Source: Saprospirales bacterium
Lineage (GTDB): Bacteria > Bacteroidota > Bacteroidia > Chitinophagales > Saprospiraceae
Reading direction: 5' to 3'
Assembly: GCA_016703765.1 (NCBI GenBank)
Contig: JADJBL010000005.1
Span: forward strand, 156,111-220,110
Length of the DNA stretch: 64,000 nucleotides
The notes beneath the pieces were generated by a model that saw only the letters and a program-made list of their open reading frames with translations, was not told where the DNA came from and made no database searches. Below, in pieces: positions 8,665 to 17,613 of the stretch; within the stretch, counting starts at the first letter, position 1; each line of letters starts with the position of its first letter. The translations under genes and the position numbers were made by a program.

Positions 8665-9221
8665 AGCTCGATGGCTTTATGGGTTTCCAAAAACTGACGG
8701 AAGGTCATATTTCTGCTGTCTTTTTCCGAGAGGATCGCCGAGGAGACGGGCCATTCGATACCCAGGTCCGGGTCGTTCCAGAGCAAGCCTCCTTCGTGTT
8801 CGCGGTTGTAGGTATTGTCGACTTTATACAGCACCTCGCTTTCGGGGCTGAGGGTGCAAAACCCATGCGCAAAGCCGCGGGGGATCAGCACCATTTTTCT
8901 ATTGGATTCGGACAATTCCAGGCCGTCCCATTGTCCAAAAGTAGGGGAATTCAGCCGTAAATCCACAAAAACGTCGAGGATGGCGCCGCGCACGCAGCGC
9001 ACCAGTTTGGATTCGGCGAAGGGTGGAAACTGGAAGTGAAGCCCCCGCACCGTGCCGGCGCGCTCGCTCCGGGAGTGGTTTTCCTGCTTCCAGGCCCGGT
9101 CGATGCCCGCCTGCCGGAACAGCGCCTCGTCGTAAGTGCGCATGAAAAAGCCCCTTTCGTCCTGGATGGGAGAAAGGCTAATCTCAAAGACGCCCGCTAA
9201 TTTCCGTTCCTGGATCTCCAC
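8661..9221 (-). CDS. RfbC-like dTDP-4-dehydrorhamnose 3,5-epimerase family protein
   Basis: A 186-residue cupin of the RmlC family. Visible family motifs are DERGFFMRTYDE near the N-terminus, ENHSRSERAGTVRGLHFQ (whose final histidine is the usual catalytic base), KLVRCVRGAILDVFVDLR, and FAHGFCTLSPESEVLYKVD. Since it sits between CDP-glucose dehydratase and an aminotransferase, the substrate is more likely a CDP-4-keto-6-deoxy sugar than the dTDP sugar. It overlaps the dehydratase stop by 25 bases. No rmlA/B/D genes are in the window to support a rhamnose pathway. Confidence 0.8.
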   Translation of the reverse strand: MEIQERKLAGVFEISLSPIQDERGFFMRTYDEALFRQAGIDRAWKQENHSRSERAGTVRGLHFQFPPFAESKLVRCVRGAILDVFVDLRLNSPTFGQWDGLELSESNRKMVLIPRGFAHGFCTLSPESEVLYKVDNTYNREHEGGLLWNDPDLGIEWPVSSAILSEKDSRNMTFRQFLETHKAIEL

Positions 9222-10273
9222 AACTGGCTGTATTGAATGATCTGTCCGCGACAGAATTCGGGCGCGTTTTGGGCATTGGCGTCGGCATACCAGGCCGCCG
9301 TCAACTGCACCATTTCCTGAAATTGAAGGACGGGTTTCCAGCCCAGCCGGTGAATGGCTTTGCTGATTTCCAGCATGAGCAGGTTCGCCTCGTGATGCTG
9401 GTCGGGGCTGGAGGTGTCGCGCCAGTCGCCTTTGCCGAGGTATTGCAAAAAGGCCTCGACGACCTGTTTTACCGAAAACACCTGGGTGGGCAGGGGACCG
9501 AAGTTCCAGGCGCTTGCGTATTTATCTTTTTCTTCCAGCAGCTTGCTCGCGAGCAGCAGATATCCGCTGAGGGGTTCGAGCACGTGCTGCCAGGGGCGGG
9601 TGGAGCCGGGGTTTCTGATCTCCAGGCTCTGTCCGTTTCGGCTGGCCCGGATGATGTCCGGAACCAGGCGGTTGGCCGACCAGTCGCCCCCGCCGATGAC
9701 GTTGCCGGAGCGGGCCGAAGCGATGGCGGCCTGGCCGGGGGCGGAGAAAAAAGACCTGCGATAGGAGGAAATCACGATCTCGGCCGCGCCTTTGCTGGCG
9801 CTGTAGGGATCGTGTCCGCCCATGGGGTCGGATTCGCGGTAGCCGAAAACCCATTCCTGGTTTTCGTAGCATTTATCGGTGGTGACCATGACCGCCGCTT
9901 TCACGGAAGGGGTCAGCCGGATGGCTTCGAGGATATTGGCCGTGCCGAGGGTATTGACCTCGAAGGTTTCCAAGGGGTTTTTGTAGGCTTCGAGGACCAG
10001 GGGTTGGGCGGCCAGGTGAAAGACCACCTCGGGTTTTTCTTTGGCAAAAATGTCCAGCACCTGCTTCAAGTTGCGGATATCGCAGCGGTGATCCCCCATC
10101 CTGGCGCCGATTCCGCTGAGGTTGAAAATGTCTTCTTCGTGGAGGGGGTCCAGGGCGATGCCTGCGAGCTCGGCGCCCAGCAGGTCGAGCCAGATGCTGA
10201 GCCATGCGCCCTTGAAGCCGGTATGCCCGGTGACGAGGACTTTCTTATTGCGAAATGCGGGCAGATCGATCAT
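9197..10273 (-). CDS. rfbG: CDP-glucose 4,6-dehydratase
   Basis: Extended short-chain dehydrogenase that converts CDP-glucose to CDP-4-keto-6-deoxyglucose using bound NAD. The N-terminus VLVTGHTGFKGAWLSIWL is the specific RfbG signature, with the glycine-rich cofactor site. VVFHLAAQPLV and the catalytic Tyr-x3-Lys in YSASKGAAE follow. I chose the ATG at 10273 because it forms a classic ATGA overlap with the rfbF stop and gives MIDLPAFRNKKVLVTG, the usual length (358 residues). A start 36 bases further upstream is possible but would overlap rfbF by 40 bases. Confidence 0.92.
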   Translation of the reverse strand: MIDLPAFRNKKVLVTGHTGFKGAWLSIWLDLLGAELAGIALDPLHEEDIFNLSGIGARMGDHRCDIRNLKQVLDIFAKEKPEVVFHLAAQPLVLEAYKNPLETFEVNTLGTANILEAIRLTPSVKAAVMVTTDKCYENQEWVFGYRESDPMGGHDPYSASKGAAEIVISSYRRSFFSAPGQAAIASARSGNVIGGGDWSANRLVPDIIRASRNGQSLEIRNPGSTRPWQHVLEPLSGYLLLASKLLEEKDKYASAWNFGPLPTQVFSVKQVVEAFLQYLGKGDWRDTSSPDQHHEANLLMLEISKAIHRLGWKPVLQFQEMVQLTAAWYADANAQNAPEFCRGQIIQYSQLWRSRNGN

Positions 10274-11049
10274 TCCCAGATTTTCCATTGTGCCTCGCCG
10301 TTGGCCCAAAGGCTGTCGAGGGTTTGTTTATCGCGGAGGGTATCCATGGGGCGCCAGAAGCCGGGGTGCTGGAAGGTGAACAATTCGCCGTCGTTGGCCA
10401 GGTTTTCCAGCGGCGCGCGCTCGAAGATGGTGGAATCGCCCTGCTGGATATAGTCGAAAACTTTGTGTTCGCAGACGAAAAAGCCGGCGTTGATCCAGGC
10501 GCCGTCGCCCCTCGGTTTTTCCACAAATTTACCCACCTGGCCCCCATTGCGGATATCCAGGGCGCCGAAGCGGCCCTCCGGTTGGGAGGAGGTCATCGTG
10601 ATGGATTTGCCGTGGGACTGGTGGAAGCGGATCAGGCTGGGGAGGTCGATGTCGGCCACCCCGTCGCCGTAGGTGAGCATGAAAGATTCCCCTTCCGGAA
10701 CGTAGGGCTTGGCCCGGAGCACCCGGCCGCCCGTCATGGTATCCAGGCCGGTGTCGAGCAGGGTCACCGTCCAGGGTTCGCTGGGGTTGTGGTGGATCTT
10801 CATCTGGTTTTTCGCCAGGTCGAAGGTCAGGTCGGCGTGGTGCAGGAAGTAGTTGGCAAAGTATTCCTTGATCGCATAGCCCTTATACCCGCAAAGGATG
10901 ATGAAATCGTTGAAGCCGTGGTGGGCGTATATTTTCATGATATGCCACAGGATGGGCTTGCCGCCGATCTCCACCATGGGTTTGGGCCGCATATCGGTTT
11001 CTTCGCTGAGGCGGGAACCATAACCTCCTGCCAGAATGAGTGTCTTCAT
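10270..11049 (-). CDS. rfbF: Glucose-1-phosphate cytidylyltransferase
   Basis: A 259-residue nucleotidyltransferase making CDP-glucose from CTP and glucose-1-phosphate. The N-terminal signature LILAGGYGSRLSEET, with KPMVEIGGKPILWHIMKIY after it, and FIILCGYKGYAIKEYF are diagnostic for RfbF rather than RmlA. LTYGDGVADIDL carries the metal-binding aspartate. It feeds the dehydratase immediately downstream. Length and domain content are complete. Confidence 0.93.
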   Translation of the reverse strand: MKTLILAGGYGSRLSEETDMRPKPMVEIGGKPILWHIMKIYAHHGFNDFIILCGYKGYAIKEYFANYFLHHADLTFDLAKNQMKIHHNPSEPWTVTLLDTGLDTMTGGRVLRAKPYVPEGESFMLTYGDGVADIDLPSLIRFHQSHGKSITMTSSQPEGRFGALDIRNGGQVGKFVEKPRGDGAWINAGFFVCEHKVFDYIQQGDSTIFERAPLENLANDGELFTFQHPGFWRPMDTLRDKQTLDSLWANGEAQWKIWE

Positions 11050-11055
11050 TGGGGT

Positions 11056-12519
11056 CTATCTGAGCTTTGCAATTAATTGGATCGTTTTCGGGATCACCAT
11101 CCGGCGAATGATCTCCATTTCCTGGGTCCTGGCCGCCAGATGAAGGCCCAGGTACAGCAGCCCGCCGCATATCGAACCCAGGATCAGGTGTACAACCGGC
11201 GCTCCGCCCGGAAAGCTGGAGACGAAATACACCGCCGCGCCGGTGGCCAGGCTGATCAAAATCGTAGGTAATATATCGCGGAATTGCTCCACCACCGAAT
11301 AGTTGAGGAATTTTTTCGAATAATAAGTGTTGATCATCAGGTTGATGTAGGTGGAAATGACTTCTCCGATGACCAGGCCGAAGATTCCGTATTGCAGGCC
11401 TACGACGATGGAAATGCCGATGATGATCTTTTTGATGACTTCCAGCCTCAGGCTCAGGTCGGAGCGTCCCAGCACCAGGAGCATGTTGAGGTTGACAGTG
11501 GTCAAATGGTAAGTCGCGCCGGAAAGGCACAGCAGCTGGAGGAAGGGCACGGAGGGCAGCCATTTTTCCCCCACCAGGGCCAGGATGGCTGGTTCGGCCA
11601 TGACGCCGAGCAGGGTCATGGCGGGGAAGATCACGAAGGAGCTCAATTTCAGGATTTTCCGGTAGCCGTCTTTCAGCTTGAGGAGGTCGTCCTGCAGCTT
11701 GGAAAGCACCGGGTAGGTGACGCTTTGCACCGTTCGGAAAAGCGTATTGATCACCATGTTCGAAAAATTGGCTGCCTGCATGTAGAAGCCCAGGGATGCC
11801 GCCGAGAAGAATTTTCCGATCACCACCTTGTAAATATGGACGAAGAATTTGTCCAGAATAGCGGCCATCAGGATATTGGATCCGAAACCGAAGAGCCTGC
11901 GAAAGGAGGCCTTGCTAAAGACCAGGGTGGGCTTCCAGGGGTTTAGCCTCCACAGGAAAAAGGTCTGTATCAGGGCCATCACACCGATCCGAAGCACCAG
12001 GGCCCAAACACCCAATCCGCCCAGAGCCATCAATACGCCTGCGATCCCGGAGATCAGCACCGCTCCAAAGCGCGCCTTGGTCTGCGTTTTGAAGTCGATG
12101 CGGTGCATCAGCGTGGAGCTCGGGATGATCGCGGTGGCCTCGACGATCAGGTTGAGGCCCATCACCCGGGTGATCCAGATAAGGGCCGGCTGGTCGAAAA
12201 AAGCGGCGATCATCGGAGCGCAGAAAAAGAGCGCTACGTAGAGGACGATCGCGACGACCAGGTTGAAGATAAAGGTCGTGGACTTATCGACTTCCGAAAT
12301 TTCCTTCTCCCGGATGAGGGCCGTAGAGAAGCCGCTTTCCACGAAAACGGACGAAAGTTCGAAGAAGACCATGACCATGGCCACCAACCCGAAGTCTTCC
12401 GGGGCCAGCAGCCGCGCCAGGACGATCGTGATGATGAAATTGACGCTGCTGCTGCCCAGCTTGTCGATAAACACCCAAAGGATGCCTGCCAGAGACCTTT
12501 CTCCGAGTGTTTGGCTCAT
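11056..12519 (-). CDS. Wzx-like oligosaccharide flippase (MATE/MOP superfamily)
   Basis: A 487-residue polytopic membrane protein with about 12-14 hydrophobic segments. The N-terminus AGILWVFIDKLGSSSVNFIITIVLARLLAPEDFGLVAM is the standard start of the polysaccharide-synthesis flippase family. It probably moves the lipid-linked repeat unit across the inner membrane for the Wzy-like polymerase. It begins one base from the end of the autokinase gene and ends six bases before rfbF, so it lies within the same transcript. Confidence 0.88.
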   Translation of the reverse strand: MSQTLGERSLAGILWVFIDKLGSSSVNFIITIVLARLLAPEDFGLVAMVMVFFELSSVFVESGFSTALIREKEISEVDKSTTFIFNLVVAIVLYVALFFCAPMIAAFFDQPALIWITRVMGLNLIVEATAIIPSSTLMHRIDFKTQTKARFGAVLISGIAGVLMALGGLGVWALVLRIGVMALIQTFFLWRLNPWKPTLVFSKASFRRLFGFGSNILMAAILDKFFVHIYKVVIGKFFSAASLGFYMQAANFSNMVINTLFRTVQSVTYPVLSKLQDDLLKLKDGYRKILKLSSFVIFPAMTLLGVMAEPAILALVGEKWLPSVPFLQLLCLSGATYHLTTVNLNMLLVLGRSDLSLRLEVIKKIIIGISIVVGLQYGIFGLVIGEVISTYINLMINTYYSKKFLNYSVVEQFRDILPTILISLATGAAVYFVSSFPGGAPVVHLILGSICGGLLYLGLHLAARTQEMEIIRRMVIPKTIQLIAKLR

Positions 12520-14953
12520 TTACTTGCCGGCCTTTTCCGGAGTCTTTACCACTCCGTTGCTGCTGTCTTTTTTGCCGGAAGTCTTTTTGTCGGCCTTGGG
12601 CGCCCGCGCGGTCTCGGTTTTCTTGCGTCTTTTTTCGCGAAGGCGCTTCACCCATGCCCGGAGGCCGGGTTCTTCGTCGTAGTATCCGTATCCGTAACCG
12701 TAGCCATAGCCGTAACCGCTGCCGTAAGAGCCCGGTCTGTTGAGGCGCAGGGCGTTGAGCACGATGAAGGGCCGGGGCATCTTTTCTTGTTATGGATGTC
12801 CTCGATGATCTGCAACTGCGGAATGCGGGTGTAATTCGCCCGAACCACATACATGGTAGCTTGTGCGATATCGTTGAGTTGGAGCGCATCGGCCACCATA
12901 CCCACCGGAGGGGTATCCAGGATGATATAGTCGTAAATTTCCCGCATTCCATCCACCAGCGTGCGAAGACGGGGAGAGAGGATCAGTTCGCTGGGGTTGG
13001 GCGGCTTGGACCCGCTGACGATGATGTCGAGGTTGGGGTTGAGGCCGCTGTTGCGGACGATCTGCGAGGCGGTCACATCCGGATTGACGAGGTAGTCGAC
13101 CACGCCGCGTTCGCCGCGTTCGATGCCCATATAGAGGTCCTGTTTCGGTTTGCGAAGATCCAGTTCGAGGATCAGCACCCTTTTGCCGGTGAGGGCCAGG
13201 GTCATGCCGAGGTTCATGGCGATGAAGGATTTCCCCTCTCCCGAAAAGGAGGAGGTGATAAGGAGGACCTGCAGGTTTTCCCCGGGAGTGAGGTATTGAA
13301 GGTTGGCCCGGAGCAGGCGGAACATTTCGGCTACCAGCGAGGAGCTCTTTTCCTTCACGGCCAGGTGCGTTTTGCGGTGGCTCATGGCAATGGAGCCGAG
13401 CAAGGGCACGGTAGTGGCTTTCTCAATGCTGGTTTCATCCTGAATGCGGTCGTTGAGGTTTTCGAAGAGCAGCACCAGGCCGGCGGGGATGGCGATACCG
13501 AGGAAGAAGGCGATGAGCCAGATCTGCGTGCTGACCGGGCTGATCGGGTTGGAAGGCGCCTTGGCCGGTTCGACGACTTTCCCGGTCGGAGCCGTGATGG
13601 CCATGTTGATGGCGGATTCCTCGCGCTTTTGCAACAGGTAGAGGTAGAGATTTTCCTTCACCCCTTTGCGGCGTTCTTTTTCCACCAGTTCGCGTTCGCG
13701 CTTGGGGAGGCTCCGGAGGCGGTTTTCGAGGGTCTGCTGTTGGTTTTTATTGGATCCGAGCTTGATCTGCAGGTCGCTTTTGATCGATTGGATGTTTTCG
13801 ATAATCGTTTGCCGCAGGTTCTGGAGTTGCTTTTGGTCAGCAGGAGGTCGGGGTGGGCGGGGCCGAGGTCGTTTTCCATTTCCTGCGATTCGGCCAGCAA
13901 TTTGTTGAAGGTCTCCAGTTGGGTAGCCAGGGTCAGGTTGGTAATGGTGAGGTTGGTGGGCACGAACTCGAAGGTTTCCCGATTGATAATAAGGGTTTCT
14001 TCGATGGTGTTCAGGATGTCCAGTTGTACCTGGGCGCCGCTGATCTCCTTGTTGGAGCTGACCATTTCCGTCATGAGGAGGCTTCCTTCGGAGGTAAGCT
14101 CCACCATGTTGTATTGTTGTTTGTAGGCTTCTACGTCCAGTTCGGCTTCCGAGAGCTCCTGGGTAATCAGCTGGACGCGTTCGTTGATCAGGTCGATCGT
14201 ATTTTCGAAGGACTTGTTTTTGTCCTCGACCGATTTTTGGTTGTAGGCGTCCAGCAGGCCGTTTACCACGTCGCGTGCCCGTTCGCCCGAGGCGTCTTTC
14301 ATGGAAATATTGAGCGTACTGGATTCTTCGCCGTGTATCTCTACCTCCATGGCGCCGGAGAAGTAACTGCCCATGCTTCTGACGGAAAGGGCCTGAATTT
14401 CTATGGGCATTTGGGGGTCGAGGTTGCGGTTGCGGGAGAGGGTGAGCTTGCCGTTGGGCAGGACCAGCTCGCTTCCAAACTCGCCGGGGTACTCGCTTTC
14501 GTCGACGATGAGCTTGTATCCGCCTCTGGCATCCGCTTGCACGACACCTCCCATGGAGCCGTTCTCCTTATTGGGTTGCCAGTCGAGGATGCGGATGGGC
14601 GAATTTTTGTACAACTCGCGCCGGGTCAATCCGTCGGTGATGAAGTAGCGGTATTGCAACTCGTTGTTGCGCACCACTTCCTCGATCAGAGGGGAGGAGG
14701 TGAGGATGAGCACCTCGTTTTCGAGGTTTTTGTTTTTCTTGCCCAGGCCCAGTTCGGCAAACAGGATTTGCTCCGTGTCGCCGCTATCATCATCCTTGAT
14801 GAGCAATTGGGCCTCCACCTGGTAGCTGGGCGGCGTGACCTTGAGGTAATAGTAGGCGCCTGCCAGCATAGCCGGGAAGATCAGCAGAAACAGGTACCAA
14901 TATTTCAGGCCCTTGTATGCAATTTGTTTTATATCCAGTTTATCCTCTGCCAT
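12520..14953 (-). CDS. Wzc-like polysaccharide co-polymerase and BY-kinase (two frameshifts)
   Basis: Inner-membrane chain-length regulator fused to a bacterial tyrosine autokinase. The N-terminal Wzz domain (14.95 kb leftwards) has a first membrane segment YWYLFLLIFPAMLAGAYYYL, then long periplasmic coiled coils and a second membrane segment IAFFLGIAIPAGLVLLFENL. The kinase part has a Walker A region SSFSGEGKSFIAMNLG and ILELDLRKPK, and VDYLVNP. The tail is tyrosine-rich (alternating Gly-Tyr near 12.7 kb), as expected for autophosphorylation. The reading frame breaks near 13835 (after HPDLLL) and near 12790 (in a run of A). One missing base at each point restores a continuous protein of about 810 residues. 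These are probably sequence errors, but real inactivation is not excluded. Confidence 0.85.
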
Positions 14954-14995
14954 GTGTTCTACGGTTATTTAAATGAGAAAATAGGGCCCCGGTGA

Positions 14996-15799
14996 TCATG
15001 GGAATATAAGCCCGCCTAAAAGAACGATTACGAAACTGATAAAGGGTACCAGAATGGTCGAGTACCTCGAGAGGAAGTCGCCCTGAGTCGCAAATTGTTT
15101 GGCTTTAAGGGGCTCCACATAGATAATGTCATTCGGGCTCAGGTAGAAATAAGGCGACATGAACAGGGTAGGGTCCTGGGTATTGATCCTGGCAAATTCG
15201 CGCACGTTGTTGCGTTCGCGGATTACCAGCACAGAGGCCCTTTCGGCGTAGGGGGTAAAATCTCCGGCCATGCCGATGGCTTCCAGGATGGTGAGCCTTT
15301 CATTTGGAATGATATAGGTATTGGGTTTGAATACCTCGCCGAGGAGGGTCACCCGGAAATTCATAAACCGGACCTGGACCGACACGTCGGGGATGTAGCT
15401 GACGAGTTTGGAAATGATTTCCTCGCGTAACTCGACGATGGTTTTTCCCGAAGCCACCACTTTTCCGATAAAGGGCAGGTAGATACATCCGTCTTCATCA
15501 ACCCGGTACCCTTCCTGCTGACCCAGGGCGTTTTCACCGGCAGAGGCGCCGGGCGCGCCGGTCGATGCCAGTTTTTGCTGTTGGAAGGGAATCACCGTTT
15601 CCGGGTTACGGCTGGTGACGAAGATATTGATGATGTCGTCGGTCCGGATCTTGAGGACGGGAAAGGAGTCGATCATGGAAGTATCGGCCATCACCTGATC
15701 GAGCATGATCATTTGCGAATGCTTGACGCTTCCGCAACTGCCGAGGAATAGGGTCAAAAGAAAAAGAGCGAGAACGGTAATTGGGTATTGGTTTTTCAT
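14996..15799 (-). CDS. Wza-like polysaccharide export lipoprotein
   Basis: A 267-residue outer-membrane export protein. The signal peptide ends in the lipobox LFLGSC with acylated Cys22. The poly_export domain follows (SMIDSFPVLKIRTDDIINIFV, later VDEDGCIYLPFIGKVVASGKTIVELREEI), and then an SLBB domain (VTLLGEVFKPNTYIIPNERLTILEAIGMAGDFTPYAERASVLVIRE). A C-terminal hydrophobic segment ILVPFISFVIVLLGGLIF is typical of Bacteroidota members. It precedes the co-polymerase by 42 bases, as expected for a Wza-Wzc pair. Confidence 0.9.
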   Translation of the reverse strand: MKNQYPITVLALFLLTLFLGSCGSVKHSQMIMLDQVMADTSMIDSFPVLKIRTDDIINIFVTSRNPETVIPFQQQKLASTGAPGASAGENALGQQEGYRVDEDGCIYLPFIGKVVASGKTIVELREEIISKLVSYIPDVSVQVRFMNFRVTLLGEVFKPNTYIIPNERLTILEAIGMAGDFTPYAERASVLVIRERNNVREFARINTQDPTLFMSPYFYLSPNDIIYVEPLKAKQFATQGDFLSRYSTILVPFISFVIVLLGGLIFP

Positions 15800-15808
15800 A
15801 GATCTGGG

Positions 15809-16801
15809 TTAATAAACGGTTGAAATATCGGAATGGCCGTCGAGTTCAAAAGGGTGGGGGGCAACGGGGGTTTCTGCCAGGGGATGATGACTTCCTTTCA
15901 AGCCGACCGGCTTGGAATTTCTAATATCGTAAGCCGCCTGTACGGCGCTGGCGGCTGTTGCCAGTCCGAATCCTTTTCCTTCCAGGATGGCTTTGTAACT
16001 CAGGGTGTGGAGGTCGTTAAACCCTTCGCTGAATTCGACTTCCCCACCGTCGACCGTAATAGAGCGGTAGGTCCTCATTCCGGCGGCCTTTGCCGATTCG
16101 GGCAGGGTTTCGGGGTTGATGCTCAAAAACCAGCGAACCCTGGCCCGGTCGAGCAGCAGATAGCCCGCAGCCCGGTCGTGGGTATGGAGATGGACGACGT
16201 TTTCGTGGATATCGCCGAATATCCAGGCCAGCATATCGAAGAAGTGGATGCCGATGTTGGTGGCGATACCGCCCGATTTTTCCTTCTCGCCTTTCCAGCT
16301 CGCGTAGTACCAATTTCCGCGGGAGGTGATATAGGTCAGGTCCACGTCGTAAATTTTGCCGTTGGAATTCTGCACTTTTTTCTTCAGTTCCTGAAGCACC
16401 GGATGGAGCCTCAGTTGAAGAATGGTATATACTTTTTTCCCGGTTTCGCTTTCCATTTCCTGCAGACCGGCGACGTTCCAGGGGTTGAGGACCAGCGGTT
16501 TCTCGCAGATCACGTCGGCGCCTATGCGCAGGCCGAAACGGATATGGGAATCGTGCAGGTAATTGGGCGAACAGACCGCAACGTAGTCGATGGGCGACTG
16601 GGAGCGGTTGAGCTTGTCCACGTGGCGGTCGAAGCGCTCGAATTCGGTGAAGAAGGATGCATCGGGAAAGTAGCTATCGATGATCCCTACGGAATCGTTT
16701 TTGTCCAGGGCGGCAAGGAGCACGTTTCCGGTTTCCCGGATTGCCCGCATGTGACGTGGAGCGACGTATCCGGCAGCTCCTATTAGTACAAAGTTGTTCA
16801 T
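15809..16801 (-). CDS. Gfo/Idh/MocA oxidoreductase, WlbA/WbpB-like UDP-sugar 3-dehydrogenase
   Basis: A 330-residue NAD-dependent oxidoreductase. The N-terminus NFVLIGAAGYVAPRHMRAI and the following NDSVGIIDSYFPDASFFTEFERFDRH are characteristic of WlbA/WbpB, which oxidise UDP-GlcNAc-uronate at C3 before transamination. ICEKPLVLNP holds the family lysine (Cys-Glu-Lys-Pro), and GGIATNIGIHFFDMLAWIFGD holds the Ile-His region of the active site. A diamino-uronic acid in the polysaccharide is therefore possible, although no other gene of that pathway besides one aminotransferase and one acyltransferase is in the window. It is the first gene of the visible operon. Confidence 0.8.
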   Translation of the reverse strand: MNNFVLIGAAGYVAPRHMRAIRETGNVLLAALDKNDSVGIIDSYFPDASFFTEFERFDRHVDKLNRSQSPIDYVAVCSPNYLHDSHIRFGLRIGADVICEKPLVLNPWNVAGLQEMESETGKKVYTILQLRLHPVLQELKKKVQNSNGKIYDVDLTYITSRGNWYYASWKGEKEKSGGIATNIGIHFFDMLAWIFGDIHENVVHLHTHDRAAGYLLLDRARVRWFLSINPETLPESAKAAGMRTYRSITVDGGEVEFSEGFNDLHTLSYKAILEGKGFGLATAASAVQAAYDIRNSKPVGLKGSHHPLAETPVAPHPFELDGHSDISTVY

Positions 16802-17365
16802 ATTCAGTTAATTACAAAATTGTTTGCCGTTAATATCAAGTATCGCCACTAATTTAAGCCTTCTTTACATTCGGGGCACGAAAAATTTCCAAATGGCTTC
16901 GCCGTTGAAAAGTCGCAAGGACTTAATCTCCGAAAACATAAAAGGCTAAAACCGAAGGGATTAGTCTCCGGTACGGTATAACCACTCCAAGAGGGGTTGG
17001 CTGAATTTGGTTGTTGTTTGTGTTTGCGTGTGGTGTGTTCTCCAAAACAAAATTCGGCTCCGGTTTTTACAAAGGAGCCAGGGGCCTCCCGCGGCAAGTG
17101 CGCAAACGGGCCTGTGCCAGGGCTTGACGAAATTTGAATGAGAGGGAGCATGGAGGCAGTGTCAAAAAAATGCGAGGCGTCATGTCTGGTAAATACCGGG
17201 AGAGGCCTCCCTTTCGGCAGGACCATCTTTTCCCTTTGTTGTGTAAGCGTTCTAATATTACCTTGACATTCATTCTTCCAAGACTTTTCAGTCACTTTTT
17301 TAAGACACCGAAAAAGACTTGTCCCTCTACCGAACCTGGAAAAAAAATTCTCGAAGGAGATTGAA

Positions 17366-17443
17366 ATGCCCAATAAAATCCACACCTTTCACGCGAAAAA
17401 AGCCGTGAAACGGGGTAAAAACTTTGCCCGGGGGCAATCTTGA
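17366..17443 (+). CDS. Possible 25-residue basic small protein
   Basis: A very short frame, MPNKIHTFHAKKAVKRGKNF followed by ARGQS, rich in lysine and arginine. It is preceded at good distance by GAAGGAGATT, an unusually strong ribosome-binding site for a Bacteroidota genome. The coding strand also contains an inverted repeat (TTTCACG ... CGTGAAA) within the frame, so the region may instead be a structured RNA. No homologue is recognised, and the call rests only on the ribosome-binding site. Confidence 0.2.
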   Translation: MPNKIHTFHAKKAVKRGKNFARGQS

Positions 17444-17542
17444 ATGGTGCGTGGTTTTATTTTGCCAAAAACGATCCGGTGCGCCTGGCGCTGCCGATCA
17501 AAACGGGGGCAATTTAAAGGGTTTTTCAGAATAATGCACGAC

Positions 17543-17596
17543 AGATTTACCTTTTTCTTATAAAAGAATACCTTTCCCTAACAACAGAATACCTTT
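17543..17596 (+). promoter_or_regulatory. Three helically phased direct repeats upstream of the 17614 gene
   Basis: AGATTTACCTTT (17543-17554), AGAATACCTTT (17565-17575) and AGAATACCTTT (17586-17596) place the core ACCTTT at 17549, 17570 and 17591, exactly 21 bases (two helical turns) apart. The last copy ends 17 bases before the ATG. Such phasing suggests cooperative binding by a regulator on one face of the DNA. It may overlap the promoter or leader of the gene. Confidence 0.4.
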
Positions 17597-17613
17597 TGTT
17601 AAAATAACATTAA

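Larger units (their letters stand above)
16802..17613. other. Long divergent intergenic region between the capsule operon and the next gene
   Basis: About 810 bases without a convincing gene. It should hold the promoter of the minus-strand polysaccharide operon near its left end and the plus-strand promoter at its right end. Open frames in it have no recognisable protein character. The visible items are a 25-codon frame with a strong Shine-Dalgarno site (17366), a small hairpin with arms TTTCACG and CGTGAAA inside that frame, and three phased direct repeats near the right end. I could not identify a JUMPstart-like element or an RNA gene. Confidence 0.5.

Noticed and set aside
16849..17385. 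Minus-strand 178-codon open frame in the intergenic region
   Set aside because: No domain, no signal, no plausible composition, and it spans the expected divergent promoters.
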